From the NCBI RefSeq assembly GCF_052116145.1, contig NZ_JBQKLQ010000001.1, forward strand, positions 558,001 to 622,000: a DNA stretch of 64,000 nucleotides, read 5' to 3'. The notes below the pieces were generated by a model, which made no database searches, had not been told where the DNA came from, and was given only the letters and a program-made list of their open reading frames with translations. A program made the translations under genes and the position numbers. The DNA is from Fundicoccus sp052116145. GTDB taxonomy: Bacteria; Bacillota; Bacilli; Lactobacillales; Aerococcaceae. This document shows positions 44,028-52,811 of the stretch, one piece after another. Each line of letters begins with the position of its first letter. Within the stretch, counting starts at the first letter, position 1.

Positions 44028-45485
44028 TTAATCTTTAGCTTTATGGACTTTAAGTTTTTTACCTTTAACTGTACGATTCTGCATTTCAAAAACGACATAA
44101 GGTCCTTTTCCATTTAATATTTCAATATAGGTGACATTTTCTTGAATCGTGATGATTCCGATGTCGTCAGCTGAAACATCTTTAATACTAGTGAGTGTTC
44201 CTACGAAGTCAACGGCACGTAATTTTTTCTTCTTACCACCGTTAAAGTAAACTTTGGTAATATCTTTATCTAGTTCTTTCGCACGATTATTTTTCCGCAC
44301 AATACGCGTTTGAATTTTCTTTTCAAAAGCTTCTTTCGCACGAGTCACAGTACGTTCATTAGGTGCATAAATTTCTGTCGCTTGCTGATCACCCTCAAAA
44401 GCGTAATCGCTAATTTCTTCCCAACGTCTTTGATCGTAATCATTAATCATCGTCAAAGCAATACCTGTCTTACCGGCACGTCCTGTTCGGCCTGTACGGT
44501 GAGTAAAACTCTCTTTTTCAAACGGTACGTCGTAATTTATAACATGCGTGACATTTTCAATATCAATTCCACGAGCTGCAACATCTGTCGCTATCAAGTA
44601 ACGTAATTTTCCTGAACGAAACTCATCCATCACGGCTAAACGGTCATCTTGATCCATGCCACCATGTAACTTATCAATCGGTAGGCTAGCTTTATATAAG
44701 AAGGCATCCACCGAATCGACAACATCCTTTGTATTACAGAAAATGATACAAGCATCCGGATTTTCTATTGTTAATAAATCTAACAATAATTGCTCCTTAT
44801 TTGCTTCACGTACTTTAATGTAAGAATGATTAATTTTAGGTGTGTTAGCTTCTGTTGGAGCCATTTTAACTGCCTGACGGTCTGCTTTCATATAAAAAGT
44901 TGCTAAGCGTTCGACTTCAGCTGGCATAGTCGCTGAAAATAACATTGTTTGACGTTCTTTTGGTAAGTAACTGATAATATCTTCCACTTGATCAATGAAG
45001 CCCATATTAAGCATCTCATCTGCTTCATCTAGGACTAAGCTTTGAACTTTATCTACGACTAATGTTCCTTCTTTTAAATGATCTAAAATTCGGCCAGGCG
45101 TACCAACCACGATATGACTTTTCTGTTTTAATTCAGATTTTTGAGTTTTAAAGGGAGATTTACCATAAACTGCCGTTACTTTAATTCGTTTTAATCGACC
45201 CACGTTCATGATTTCAGACTTAATCTGTAAGGCTAATTCACGTGTAGGCACTAAAATTAAGGCTTGTGGTCGATTTTCTTCCCATACTGCTTGTTCACAT
45301 AATGGGATACCAAATGCAACGGTCTTCCCGCTCCCTGTTTGAGATTCCACGATAATGTCCTGATTATCTAGCGCCAAAGGTATGACCGCTTCTTGGACCG
45401 CTGTTGGGTTAAAATAACGTAAGCTCGTTAATGCTTTTGTGATGTCGGAACTAATTCCGAATGATTCAAATGATATATTTTTCAT
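44028..45485 (-). CDS. dbpA: ATP-dependent RNA helicase, DbpA/YxiN-like
   Basis: DEAD-box helicase of 485 residues. Motifs run in order: FNPTAVQEAVIPLAL (Q motif), SQTGSGKT (I), PTRELALQI (Ia), VLDEADEML (II), FSATMP (III), IIFCNTKD (IV), ATDVAARGIDIENV (V) and HRTGRTGRAG (VI). The C-terminal 75 residues (TKVYFNGGKKKKLRAVDFVG ... YVVFEMQNRTVKGKKLKVHK) form a DbpA-type RNA-binding domain, which in E. coli DbpA and B. subtilis YxiN recognises hairpin 92 of 23S rRNA. A role in late 50S assembly follows by homology. ATG at 45485 is used (AGGA close ahead); the upstream TTG/ATG lacks a site. Confidence 0.92.
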   Translation of the reverse strand: MKNISFESFGISSDITKALTSLRYFNPTAVQEAVIPLALDNQDIIVESQTGSGKTVAFGIPLCEQAVWEENRPQALILVPTRELALQIKSEIMNVGRLKRIKVTAVYGKSPFKTQKSELKQKSHIVVGTPGRILDHLKEGTLVVDKVQSLVLDEADEMLNMGFIDQVEDIISYLPKERQTMLFSATMPAEVERLATFYMKADRQAVKMAPTEANTPKINHSYIKVREANKEQLLLDLLTIENPDACIIFCNTKDVVDSVDAFLYKASLPIDKLHGGMDQDDRLAVMDEFRSGKLRYLIATDVAARGIDIENVTHVINYDVPFEKESFTHRTGRTGRAGKTGIALTMINDYDQRRWEEISDYAFEGDQQATEIYAPNERTVTRAKEAFEKKIQTRIVRKNNRAKELDKDITKVYFNGGKKKKLRAVDFVGTLTSIKDVSADDIGIITIQENVTYIEILNGKGPYVVFEMQNRTVKGKKLKVHKAKD

Positions 45486-45739
45486 AATTTCCTGCTTTCT
45501 TTTTCTTCGCTGAATCATTATATCAGAATAAGAGGAAGATTACTGTTAAAATCGGACATTTTAAAGATAATTATTGCTTAAATTTACTATTTATGTCTAA
45601 TATCGATAGGGCCTATAATAATATATGAACCGTTTAAGTATCAAAACATTATTTTGACTATCATAATATCAACTATATAATTTATATTGAAAGCGCACAC
45701 TTTGCTTAGTTCTAATTCAGGTGGAAACTGAGTTTTGTG

Positions 45740-45969
45740 AAGCAGTTTGAAATCTTTGAGCCACTTTACAGCACTCAATGGTCCAATTATCATCCCAATG
45801 GGATATCGATTAGAGTGATTCTTGAACGTTTTGGAAAATTTAATTAGCTAATGAAACTGACGGACATGTGATTGTAATCAGATTTGATGTACCCGATGGT
45901 GCCATCTTCCAAATTAAAAAGGTATCCTCCATCTTTGAAAGTCTATTAGCGAATTCTAAAATTGGGTGA
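45740..45969 (+). pseudogene. Frameshifted remnant of an unrecognised gene
   Basis: Two consecutive coding-like pieces in different frames: KQFEIFEPLYSTQWSNYHPN ... VILERFGKFN, then LANETDGHVIVIRFDVPDGA ... KKVSSIFESLLANSKIG and TGA at 45967-45969. The junction near 45845 needs a single-base shift. The amino-acid pattern looks like real protein, but I do not recognise the family and no start with a ribosome site is seen. The rest of 45486-46069 shows no other gene. Confidence 0.4.
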
Positions 45970-46069
45970 TATTTTTTGGGGGGCTTAGTTTTGTGGCTAA
46001 GTGTATTGTTATTCTCTCGTTAATGCTTATGTTATGAATATATCAATTATATTTATTAGGAGTGGTGAG

Positions 46070-47044
46070 ATGCCAACTAACTTAAGAAATCCCCTACTCT
46101 TTCAAGGGGATTTAAAGAAATCCAATTATTTTGAAGGTTGGTATTACAAACAAGTCTCTCAAGACCAAAAAACAAGCTTGAGCTTTATTCCAGGCATCAG
46201 TTTAAACAAGTCGGATGAGCACAGTTTTATTCAATATATACTAGTACAAGCCGATGATACTGGCCAAACCTCAACCTTAACCGGCTATATTCGTTATCCC
46301 TTAGCTTCATTTAATTTTGAAAATAATCCTTTTGAAGTTCAGATTGGTAACTCTGTGTTTAGAGAAGATAACATCGCTGTTGATTTAAAAGATGAACACA
46401 TTGAAATTAATGGTCAACTTAACTTAGGTTCTTTCTTACCCATTGAAAGTTCTCTTCTTATGCCCAATATTATGGGAATCTTTGCTTACACTCCTAAAAT
46501 GGAATGCTATCACGGTGTCATCAGTATGGATCACACTCTGGAAGGTCAATTAACAATCAACCAAAAAACGATTCAATTTTTGGATGGCAAAGGATATATC
46601 GAAAAGGATTGGGGGACTTCATTTCCTAAACGTTATATCTGGCTTCAAAGTAATCACTTTGAAGAGTCGTCGACCAGCATATTTTTCTCGATTGCTCATA
46701 TCCCCTTTCATTTCACTGAATTTGAAGGCTTTATTTGTAATCTGGTTCATCATGGAATCGAATATCGTTTTGCGACTTACAATTTAAGTTGCTGTTCTAT
46801 AGAAGAGGTTTCTTCCAACCAAGTCCGTTTACGACTGGAAAACCGGAAGGCATCCTTAGAAATTGTGGCTGAGGTAACAGATCGTGCAGAATTAATTGCT
46901 CCTGTTAAAGGCATTATGCAGAAGACTATCAAAGAAGGTATAAGTGGCGTCTTAGCTATCCGTCTTGAAAATAAACAGACGGGTGAAGTATTTAAAGATA
47001 TTGGCCGTCATGCTGGGGTTGAAATTGTCGATTATCACGTTTAA
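46070..47044 (+). CDS. Tocopherol-cyclase-like family protein
   Basis: Protein of 324 residues resembling the tocopherol cyclase family (PF14249). It starts MPTNLRNPLLFQGDLKKSNY and has the hallmark FEGWYYKQVS, FIPGISLNKSD, the central MGIFAYTPKMECYHGVISM, GKGYIEKDWGTSFPKRYIWLQS, and the ending VLAIRLENKQTGEVFKDIGRHAGVE. Plant members close the chromanol ring of vitamin E; bacterial Firmicutes have no tocopherol pathway, so the substrate must differ and is unknown, possibly a lipid. No signal peptide. ATG at 46070 follows AGGAG at 7 bases; a far upstream ATG at 46001 has no site. Confidence 0.85.
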   Translation: MPTNLRNPLLFQGDLKKSNYFEGWYYKQVSQDQKTSLSFIPGISLNKSDEHSFIQYILVQADDTGQTSTLTGYIRYPLASFNFENNPFEVQIGNSVFREDNIAVDLKDEHIEINGQLNLGSFLPIESSLLMPNIMGIFAYTPKMECYHGVISMDHTLEGQLTINQKTIQFLDGKGYIEKDWGTSFPKRYIWLQSNHFEESSTSIFFSIAHIPFHFTEFEGFICNLVHHGIEYRFATYNLSCCSIEEVSSNQVRLRLENRKASLEIVAEVTDRAELIAPVKGIMQKTIKEGISGVLAIRLENKQTGEVFKDIGRHAGVEIVDYHV

Positions 47045-47068
47045 TTTTCTTTGCTATATAGATGCAAA

Positions 47069-47098
47069 AAACTAGCCAGTCTTTTGGCTAGTTTTTTT
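47069..47098 (+). terminator. Terminator after the tocopherol-cyclase-like gene
   Basis: AAACTAGCCA / TGGCTAGTTT hairpin with a short loop and a run of seven T. Confidence 0.92.
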
Positions 47099-47384
47099 AT
47101 TTGGGGAATCAGAGGCTTGCTTGTTTCATTTAAGAGATAGTTGCGATTTTTTCATCTAATCCTTCGTGTGTATGATTTAAGTGACTATCACCCTTATCGC
47201 CTTATGAGAGTTTCTCATCTAATCATTACCATATTCTTAGAATTATATGAGCTTAGCAATTGTAAACGGCAACATGTACTAAAGCTTGTGAAATTTGTGA
47301 ATCCTTGTTTTACAGGGCTTTCTATCTATGTTAAGCTACAAAACAGTCAATATTACAAATTAATTACAAGAAACGAGGCAAATT
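47099..47384 (+). promoter_or_regulatory. Upstream region of the opuA operon
   Basis: About 285 bases without a supported gene. TTGTTT (47305-47310), 16 bases, TATGTT (47327-47332) is a possible promoter about 53 bases before the GTG start of the ATPase gene. An open frame here (47141-47392) has no ribosome site and no protein-like pattern. Confidence 0.45.
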
Positions 47385-48611
47385 GTGACTAAATTAAGAG
47401 TCGAAAATTTAACGAAAATATTTGGTAAACAAGATAAAGAAGCTTTGAATTTGATGAATCAAGGGCAAAGTAAAGAAGAAATTTTGAATGCTACGGGTGC
47501 GACAATTGGTGTCAATCAGGCGTCTTTTGATGTTCAAGAAGGTGAAATCTTTGTTATCATGGGCTTGTCGGGTAGTGGTAAGTCCACGTTGGTGAGAATG
47601 TTAAATCGTTTGATTGAACCGACGAGTGGTAACATTTTTATTGATGAGACGAATATCTCTACTATGAATAAGAAGAATTTACGTAATGTGCGTCGTAAGA
47701 AAATTAGTATGGTTTTCCAAAACTTCGGTCTTTTCCCCCATCGTACGATTCTCGAGAATACAGAGTATGGTCTTGAAGTTCAGGGTGTGGATGCGAAAGT
47801 TCGCCGCAACAAAGCTGAGAAGGCTTTGGAGAATGCTGGTTTACTTGCTTATAAAGATCAGTTTCCGGATCAATTATCTGGTGGGATGCAACAGCGTGTC
47901 GGGCTAGCTAGAGCGCTCGCAAATGATCCTGATATTCTGTTAATGGATGAGGCTTTCTCTGCCTTAGATCCTTTAATTCGTCGCGATATGCAGGATGAAT
48001 TGCTTGAGATGCAGAAAACAATGAATAAAACGATTATTTTCATTACGCATGATTTGAACGAGTCCTTGAGATTGGGTAATCGGATTGCAATTATGAAAGA
48101 TGGCGAGGTTGTTCAAATTGGTACGGGGCAAGAGATTTTGTCTAATCCCGCCAATGAGTATGTGACGCGTTTTGTCGAGGACATTGATCGTACGAAAGTT
48201 TATACAGCCGAACATATTATGGAAGAACCAACGGCCGTTTCTAAAGAGATGGATACGCCTGCGGTTGCTTTAAAAATGATGGAAGATGAAGGGATGAATA
48301 ATATTCTTGTCGTTGATGATAAGCAGCAATTAGTTGGTTATGTCACACATGAGGAAGTTGAGAAGTTATTGAAATTGGATCATACGACGATTTCTAGTGC
48401 GATTCAAAGTGATGTCCCTGAAGTTGCTTCTGGCGTGTTAATCGACCATCTTTTTGATGTCATTCATGATTCAGAAACACCGGTTGCCGTCACAGATAAA
48501 GACGGAAAAATCGAAGGTGTCATTGTCAGAAGTAATGTTATCGGTGCGATGACGACGGATTATGATCTCAATGATACACAAGACAGAAAGGAGTCGGCGA
48601 CCGATGAGTAG
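47385..48611 (+). CDS. opuAA: Glycine betaine ABC transporter ATPase with tandem CBS domains (OpuAA)
   Basis: ATPase (408 residues) of a glycine betaine/proline importer. It begins with the OpuA-type lead TKIFGKQDKEALNLMNQGQS; Walker A is GLSGSGKST, the signature LSGGMQQRVGLARAL, and Walker B LLMDEAFSALDP. After about residue 265 come two CBS units (EHIMEEPTAVSKEMDTPAVA and SDVPEVASGVLIDHLF), which in OpuA sense ionic strength and c-di-AMP. The start is GTG at 47385 with CGAGGC upstream. It overlaps the permease start by 8 bases. Import of compatible solutes under osmotic stress is the expected role. Confidence 0.95.
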   Translation: MTKLRVENLTKIFGKQDKEALNLMNQGQSKEEILNATGATIGVNQASFDVQEGEIFVIMGLSGSGKSTLVRMLNRLIEPTSGNIFIDETNISTMNKKNLRNVRRKKISMVFQNFGLFPHRTILENTEYGLEVQGVDAKVRRNKAEKALENAGLLAYKDQFPDQLSGGMQQRVGLARALANDPDILLMDEAFSALDPLIRRDMQDELLEMQKTMNKTIIFITHDLNESLRLGNRIAIMKDGEVVQIGTGQEILSNPANEYVTRFVEDIDRTKVYTAEHIMEEPTAVSKEMDTPAVALKMMEDEGMNNILVVDDKQQLVGYVTHEEVEKLLKLDHTTISSAIQSDVPEVASGVLIDHLFDVIHDSETPVAVTDKDGKIEGVIVRSNVIGAMTTDYDLNDTQDRKESATDE

Positions 48612-49458
48612 TTTATTAGATTTTTTCCCCCACTTACCTGTCTCACAGTGGATGACGCAGTTAATTGAATGGTTAACGGTTCACTTGAGTTTTATTTTTG
48701 ATAGTATTAAAGAGTTTGGGACAAGCTTGATGGAAGGTACGACTCAAGTGCTGTTATTCATTCCCCCGCTTGTATTTATAGTGATCGTTATGTTTATTGC
48801 TTACTGGGTGACTGGTAAGAAGTTTGGTTTAGCTGTTTTTGCTGGTATTGGTTTATGGTATATCCATAACCAAAACCTCTGGACAAATATGTTAAACACC
48901 TTAACTTTAATCATTGCGGCAAGTTTAATTTCCATCATTATTGGTGTACCCCTAGGTATTGTGATGGCTAAGAGTAAGTTTTTAGAGCGTATTTTACAGC
49001 CTGCTTTAGACTTTATGCAAACAATGCCAGCCTTTGTTTATTTAATACCGGCTGTGTCATTCTTTGGAACTGGTGTCGTACCTGGTGTATTTGCGTCTGT
49101 GATTTTCGCTTTACCACCAATTGTCAGATTTACGAATTTAGGTATCCGTCAAGTGCCTGAAGAACTTGTTGAAGCTGCTGAATCTTTCGGTAGTACAGGT
49201 TGGCAAAAATTAGTGAAGGTGGAATTGCCAAATGCTAAATCAACGATTATGGCTGGTGCTAACCAAACGGTTCTGCTTGCCCTATCGATGGTTGTTACAG
49301 CCTCAATGATTGGTGCGCCTGGTTTAGGAACCGATGTTTTAACTGCCTTACAACGTGGCCATGTTGGTTCAGGTTTCGTGTCAGGCTTTGCTTTAGTGGT
49401 GATGGCAATATTAATTGACCGTATCTTGCAAAGTATTAACAGAAAAAACGCTCAATAA
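48604..49458 (+). CDS. opuAB: Glycine betaine ABC transporter permease (OpuAB)
   Basis: Permease of 284 residues. After an amphipathic lead (LDFFPHLPVSQWMTQLIEW) come about six helices and the EAA coupling loop LVEAAESFGSTGWQKLVKVELP. The starting ATG at 48604 overlaps the end of opuAA (stop at 48611) and has AAAGGAG about 8 bases ahead; the frame upstream (from 48562) lies in opuAA and lacks a site. Substrate-binding protein and permease are separate genes here, as in B. subtilis OpuA and unlike the fused L. lactis OpuA. Confidence 0.95.
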   Translation: MSSLLDFFPHLPVSQWMTQLIEWLTVHLSFIFDSIKEFGTSLMEGTTQVLLFIPPLVFIVIVMFIAYWVTGKKFGLAVFAGIGLWYIHNQNLWTNMLNTLTLIIAASLISIIIGVPLGIVMAKSKFLERILQPALDFMQTMPAFVYLIPAVSFFGTGVVPGVFASVIFALPPIVRFTNLGIRQVPEELVEAAESFGSTGWQKLVKVELPNAKSTIMAGANQTVLLALSMVVTASMIGAPGLGTDVLTALQRGHVGSGFVSGFALVVMAILIDRILQSINRKNAQ

Positions 49459-49477
49459 GCAGAAAGGATTAAATCAC

Positions 49478-50365
49478 ATGAAAAAATTATCTATAAGTAA
49501 AATCCTTGGCTTATTGTTAGTTCTGTTGATGGTTAGCGAATTAGCCTATAGTCTGACTCAAACAGAATTTACAAGTAAACAACAAGGTGAAACTATTCAA
49601 CTCGTTCATAATCCTTGGGATACTGAAGTAGCATCAACTAACGTGATTGCTTTGGTTTTAGAAGAAGCAGGTTATAATGTGCGATTGGTTTCTGTCGACA
49701 ATGCGATTATGTTTGAATCGGTTGCTTCAGGTGAGTCAGATGCGTTAACTGCTGCTTGGTTACCAACGACCCATGGCTCAATTTTTTCTAGTTACGAGGA
49801 TCAAGTCGTCGATCTTGGCCCTAACTTAGATGGAGCCAGAAGCGGATTAGTAGTTCCTAGTTACATGGACATTGATTCAATTGATGAATTGGATCAAGAA
49901 GCCGCTAAGAATATTGTTGGAATTGAGCCAGGTGCCGGGATTATGATACAAACGGAACTGGTTATGCAAGAGTATGACAATTTAAGCGATTGGACGTTAG
50001 AGTCCCCTTCTACTGGTGCTATGTTAGCATTATTAAAAGATGCTTTAAACAATGAAGAAGACATTGTGTTGACTGGTTGGACACCTCATTGGAAGTTCCA
50101 GCGTTATGACTTGAAATTCTTAGAGGATCCGTTAAATGTTTACGGTGAATCAGAACAAATTCATACACTTGTGCGCCATGGTCTCAAAGAAGATATGCCA
50201 GAAGCTTACCAAATTCTTGATAACTTCTTCTGGACAGTTGAAGATATGGAAAGCGTCACATTAGAAATGGAAAATGGTGTGACGGAAAGACAAGCTGCTC
50301 AAAACTGGCTTGACCAAAATCGTGATAAAGTTGACCAATGGTTAGCTGAGTTACCTGAAAATTAA
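49478..50365 (+). CDS. opuAC: Glycine betaine binding protein (OpuAC)
   Basis: Substrate-binding protein of 295 residues (OpuAC family). The Trp residues of the betaine cage are visible: HNPWDTEVAST, AAWLPTTHG and TGWTPHWKFQRYDLKFLEDP. The N-terminus MKKLSISKILGLLLVLLMV is hydrophobic but has no lipobox cysteine, whereas B. subtilis OpuAC is a lipoprotein; the protein may stay anchored by an uncleaved helix. ATG at 49478 follows AGAAAGGA; the gene starts 19 bases after opuAB. Last gene of the operon. Confidence 0.93.
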   Translation: MKKLSISKILGLLLVLLMVSELAYSLTQTEFTSKQQGETIQLVHNPWDTEVASTNVIALVLEEAGYNVRLVSVDNAIMFESVASGESDALTAAWLPTTHGSIFSSYEDQVVDLGPNLDGARSGLVVPSYMDIDSIDELDQEAAKNIVGIEPGAGIMIQTELVMQEYDNLSDWTLESPSTGAMLALLKDALNNEEDIVLTGWTPHWKFQRYDLKFLEDPLNVYGESEQIHTLVRHGLKEDMPEAYQILDNFFWTVEDMESVTLEMENGVTERQAAQNWLDQNRDKVDQWLAELPEN

Positions 50366-50370
50366 TATAC

Positions 50371-50417
50371 AAAGCTCCCCTCTGCGCAAATTATCTTGTG
50401 GCAGCGGGGAGCTTTTA
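50371..50417 (+). terminator. Terminator after opuAC
   Basis: AAAGCTCCCC (50371-50380) pairs with GGGGAGCTTT; TTTTA follows. The loop is long, about 25 bases, with an inner CTGC/GCAG pair. Confidence 0.8.
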
Positions 50418-50516
50418 TGCTTTATAATGACTAACGGTTCCGGTGGCTTGTAGGGGTATATCGATTCTGTCGATTTTTTCCGTAAGGAATTCTTGTTGAT
50501 GTAACAGCTTAGTCAC

Positions 50517-51602
50517 TTAGTATTCTAAATTCTCTAAAAAGTTCAAACTAGCCTGATTAATTTCAGCCAATTTTTCATAGGCTGGCTTCGTATTTAGCCC
50601 ACCATCTAATAAGTTTGTCACCGTAGGAGTCACCAGCGATAAATCGGTTAAGCCAATATGACCACTTCCAGCGATGTGAACATTCACGAATTTGGCTGAT
50701 TGACTGTTAATTAGGCGCTGATTCATCTCATAAGTTGTAATCTCATCGAGCCTACCCCAGAGCGCATCCGAATAAAAATGTAGGACTGGTAATGGGTATT
50801 CCTCCGTTACAAAAAGATACTCATCGCCCTCAATCCCTTGAATATCACCAAAGAACGGTGCCTCTAATGAAATGACGCCAATCAGTTCATCTGCTCTTTC
50901 CCGACCAACTTCCAAAGCAGCCGAGCCACCTAATGAATGTCCAGCTAATAGAATCGCTTGCGGATTAATTCTTTCTAAATACGTTTGATTGATCTCGTCT
51001 TGAAGAATACTATCCAACACAAAATTTATATCTTCCACCCGAATCTCTTGCCAGTCGACAAAACGTTCTAAAGTTCCTTGTAAATCCTCTGATCCTTGTG
51101 AGTTAATGACACTTTGAAAAAAACTAGAATCTACTAAAATTGTTTGACCATCTGATAAAGTACTCGCAAACGAATGATAAGGATGATCTAAGCTTGCAAT
51201 CGCATAGCCGTGAGAAGCTAATTCTAAAAACAATGATTCGTTTGATTCTGCAACACCAAAGGAACCATGAGAGAATATAATCAGTGGATATTGCTCGTTT
51301 TCAGACTGTGAAGGCAACCATAATTTTACTGGAATTTCCCTTTGACTTTCATTTGTTGCATAGTCTGGAAATGCTGTTTCGTGTTTGAAGTATAAGGTTT
51401 CAGTTATAACAGTCAGTTGGCCAGATGTTTTTAAAGGTTCATGAAATGGAAAGAGAAGTTGAAAACTAACGAAGCCGATGCCTAGCAATACAAGCAACAA
51501 GCTCAAATTTTTCTTCCACCAAGGTCTAATTTTACGAGTAATTACCAGTATAAATGCACTTGCCAGTAGAATGATTAAGACTAACCAGATAAAAGCTTCC
51601 AT
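50517..51602 (-). CDS. Membrane-anchored alpha/beta hydrolase
   Basis: Hydrolase of 361 residues. Two hydrophobic helices at the N-terminus (about 3-23 and 33-52) anchor it and put the enzyme outside. The catalytic Ser is in AGHSLGGSAALE (near 217), the oxyanion loop in IIFSHGSFG and the His in HIAGSGHIGLTD. It recalls the platelet-activating-factor acetylhydrolase / PET-like lipase group. The substrate is unknown. AGGTC-type ribosome site (TTGGAGG) precedes ATG. It stands alone, convergent with the opuA operon. Confidence 0.85.
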   Translation of the reverse strand: MEAFIWLVLIILLASAFILVITRKIRPWWKKNLSLLLVLLGIGFVSFQLLFPFHEPLKTSGQLTVITETLYFKHETAFPDYATNESQREIPVKLWLPSQSENEQYPLIIFSHGSFGVAESNESLFLELASHGYAIASLDHPYHSFASTLSDGQTILVDSSFFQSVINSQGSEDLQGTLERFVDWQEIRVEDINFVLDSILQDEINQTYLERINPQAILLAGHSLGGSAALEVGRERADELIGVISLEAPFFGDIQGIEGDEYLFVTEEYPLPVLHFYSDALWGRLDEITTYEMNQRLINSQSAKFVNVHIAGSGHIGLTDLSLVTPTVTNLLDGGLNTKPAYEKLAEINQASLNFLENLEY

Positions 51603-51718
51603 CGATGACCTCCAATTGTTTTATACTTAAACTATAAATTAATCCAGTTAAACTTACTAGTTACATTTGTCATCCTGTCGGTGATTAATGTTATCTGTTC
51701 TCCAGAAATTACGAGATA

Positions 51719-51766
51719 AAGCAGGTGTTTAATCTGCTGTTTATCAGCAAAATTAAACACCCGCAT
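51719..51766 (-). terminator. Hairpin after uspA
   Basis: GCAGGTGTTTAAT (51721-51733) pairs with ATTAAACACCCGC (51752-51764) with one mismatch, with an inner TGCTG / CAGCA. Only three T follow on the minus strand, so termination may be partial. Confidence 0.65.
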
Positions 51767-51789
51767 CATATTGACTCTTCTCACTTATC

Positions 51790-52185
51790 TTAACGAACAA
51801 TCAAGACATCACACCGAGCATGCCGGATTACATAGTCTGTCGTTGATCCAATCACCATTCTTCCAACTCTTCCTTTGCCAGTTGCTCCCATAATGATTAA
51901 ATCAATCGACCATTCATCGACTAAAATTGTCGCAATTTGGCTTCGAGCCTCTCCATACACTAATAATTTATTGACGGTTACACCATGATTCTCCGCATAC
52001 TCACTTAAGGATTTTAAGAATGACTCCCTCTCAGGTTTCGGAAGGTTCTCATGTCCCTCTTTGAGAACTTGTACGAGATAAACACTGCTATTCACCTCAG
52101 AAGCATATTCAATGCCTCGTTTAAACGCATCAATTGACTGTTGTGACCCATCTACCGGTAACATAATGTTTTTTACTTTTGACAT
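51790..52185 (-). CDS. Universal stress protein, UspA family
   Basis: Cytoplasmic UspA-type protein of 131 residues. It begins KNIMLPVDGSQQSIDAFKRG and has the ATP-binding pattern G-x2-G-x9-G-(S/T) in GATGKGRVGRMVIGSTTDYV, so it is likely an ATP-binding Usp; the ending HARCDVLIVR is typical. GGCGG precedes the ATG. A decayed paralogue, including its upstream region, lies at 56454-56888. A perfect cre match overlaps the leader, pointing to CcpA control. Confidence 0.92.
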   Translation of the reverse strand: MSKVKNIMLPVDGSQQSIDAFKRGIEYASEVNSSVYLVQVLKEGHENLPKPERESFLKSLSEYAENHGVTVNKLLVYGEARSQIATILVDEWSIDLIIMGATGKGRVGRMVIGSTTDYVIRHARCDVLIVR

Positions 52186-52204
52186 GTTGACTACCGCCTT
52201 TCTT

Positions 52205-52219
52205 TTGTAAGCGCAAACA
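52205..52219. promoter_or_regulatory. cre site upstream of uspA
   Basis: TTGTAAGCGCAAACA matches the CcpA consensus WTGNAANCGNWNNCW at every position. It lies 20-34 bases before the uspA ATG, where bound CcpA would block transcription. The uspA pseudogene has the same site with one mismatch at 56874-56888. Confidence 0.7.
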
Positions 52220-52811
52220 ACCTTTCATTCTAAGTATAATTCAACCGAACCCTAATTCACAACATCTTGTCAAATTTATCGATAAATAACACCCGAAAAC
52301 TAAGTTTAAATCAACTTTAGCTTTGCAAAGTTTTTCCTCCCCGTTTATTGATAAAGTCTTGCCCTCTCCACAATCGTGGCTAGACCATTTCCTCATGCAA
52401 AATGGTTTAGAGGACAAAGAAGTTAACAGGAATCCAATATTGATTCATTATTATGATATGGCGAACGATGAATTACAGTGCTTACTGTATCGTTAAATGA
52501 TGACAGCCACCCAAGTTGTAAAGTTCTGCTAAAGTTTTCTGCCATAACTAAATTTCTCTTAACAGTTTGACGGCACCTTAAAAATGAAACTAAACGATAT
52601 CCAATTGAGTTCAGTTAGTTCACTTATGAGATTAAAAATCGAAAATCAGCTGTCAATAAAGGATAACGAGTTGTATATAAATTACAAAACCGTTTTTTTA
52701 TTTTTAAGAACCACTAATAGATTCAGAACGCCAACTTCCTAAAAACATTTTTATGAATAGAATAAAAAAACTAGGAAAGCACATGGCTTAGACCTAGTTT
52801 AAGGTAGTACT
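52220..52811. other. Gene-free stretch between uspA and the surface-protein gene
   Basis: About 590 bases. The first part is the uspA promoter region, partly shared with the pseudogene copy (ACATCTTGTCAAATTT). From about 52300 a plus-strand frame stays open for some 65 codons (FIDKVLPSPQSWLDHFLMQN ... CLLYR, stop near 52495) without a usable start; it may be the end of a lost gene. Nothing else is supported. Confidence 0.4.

Noticed and set aside
47141..47392. An 83-codon frame before opuAA
   Set aside because: No ribosome site, odd composition, and it overlaps the opuAA start and the likely promoter.
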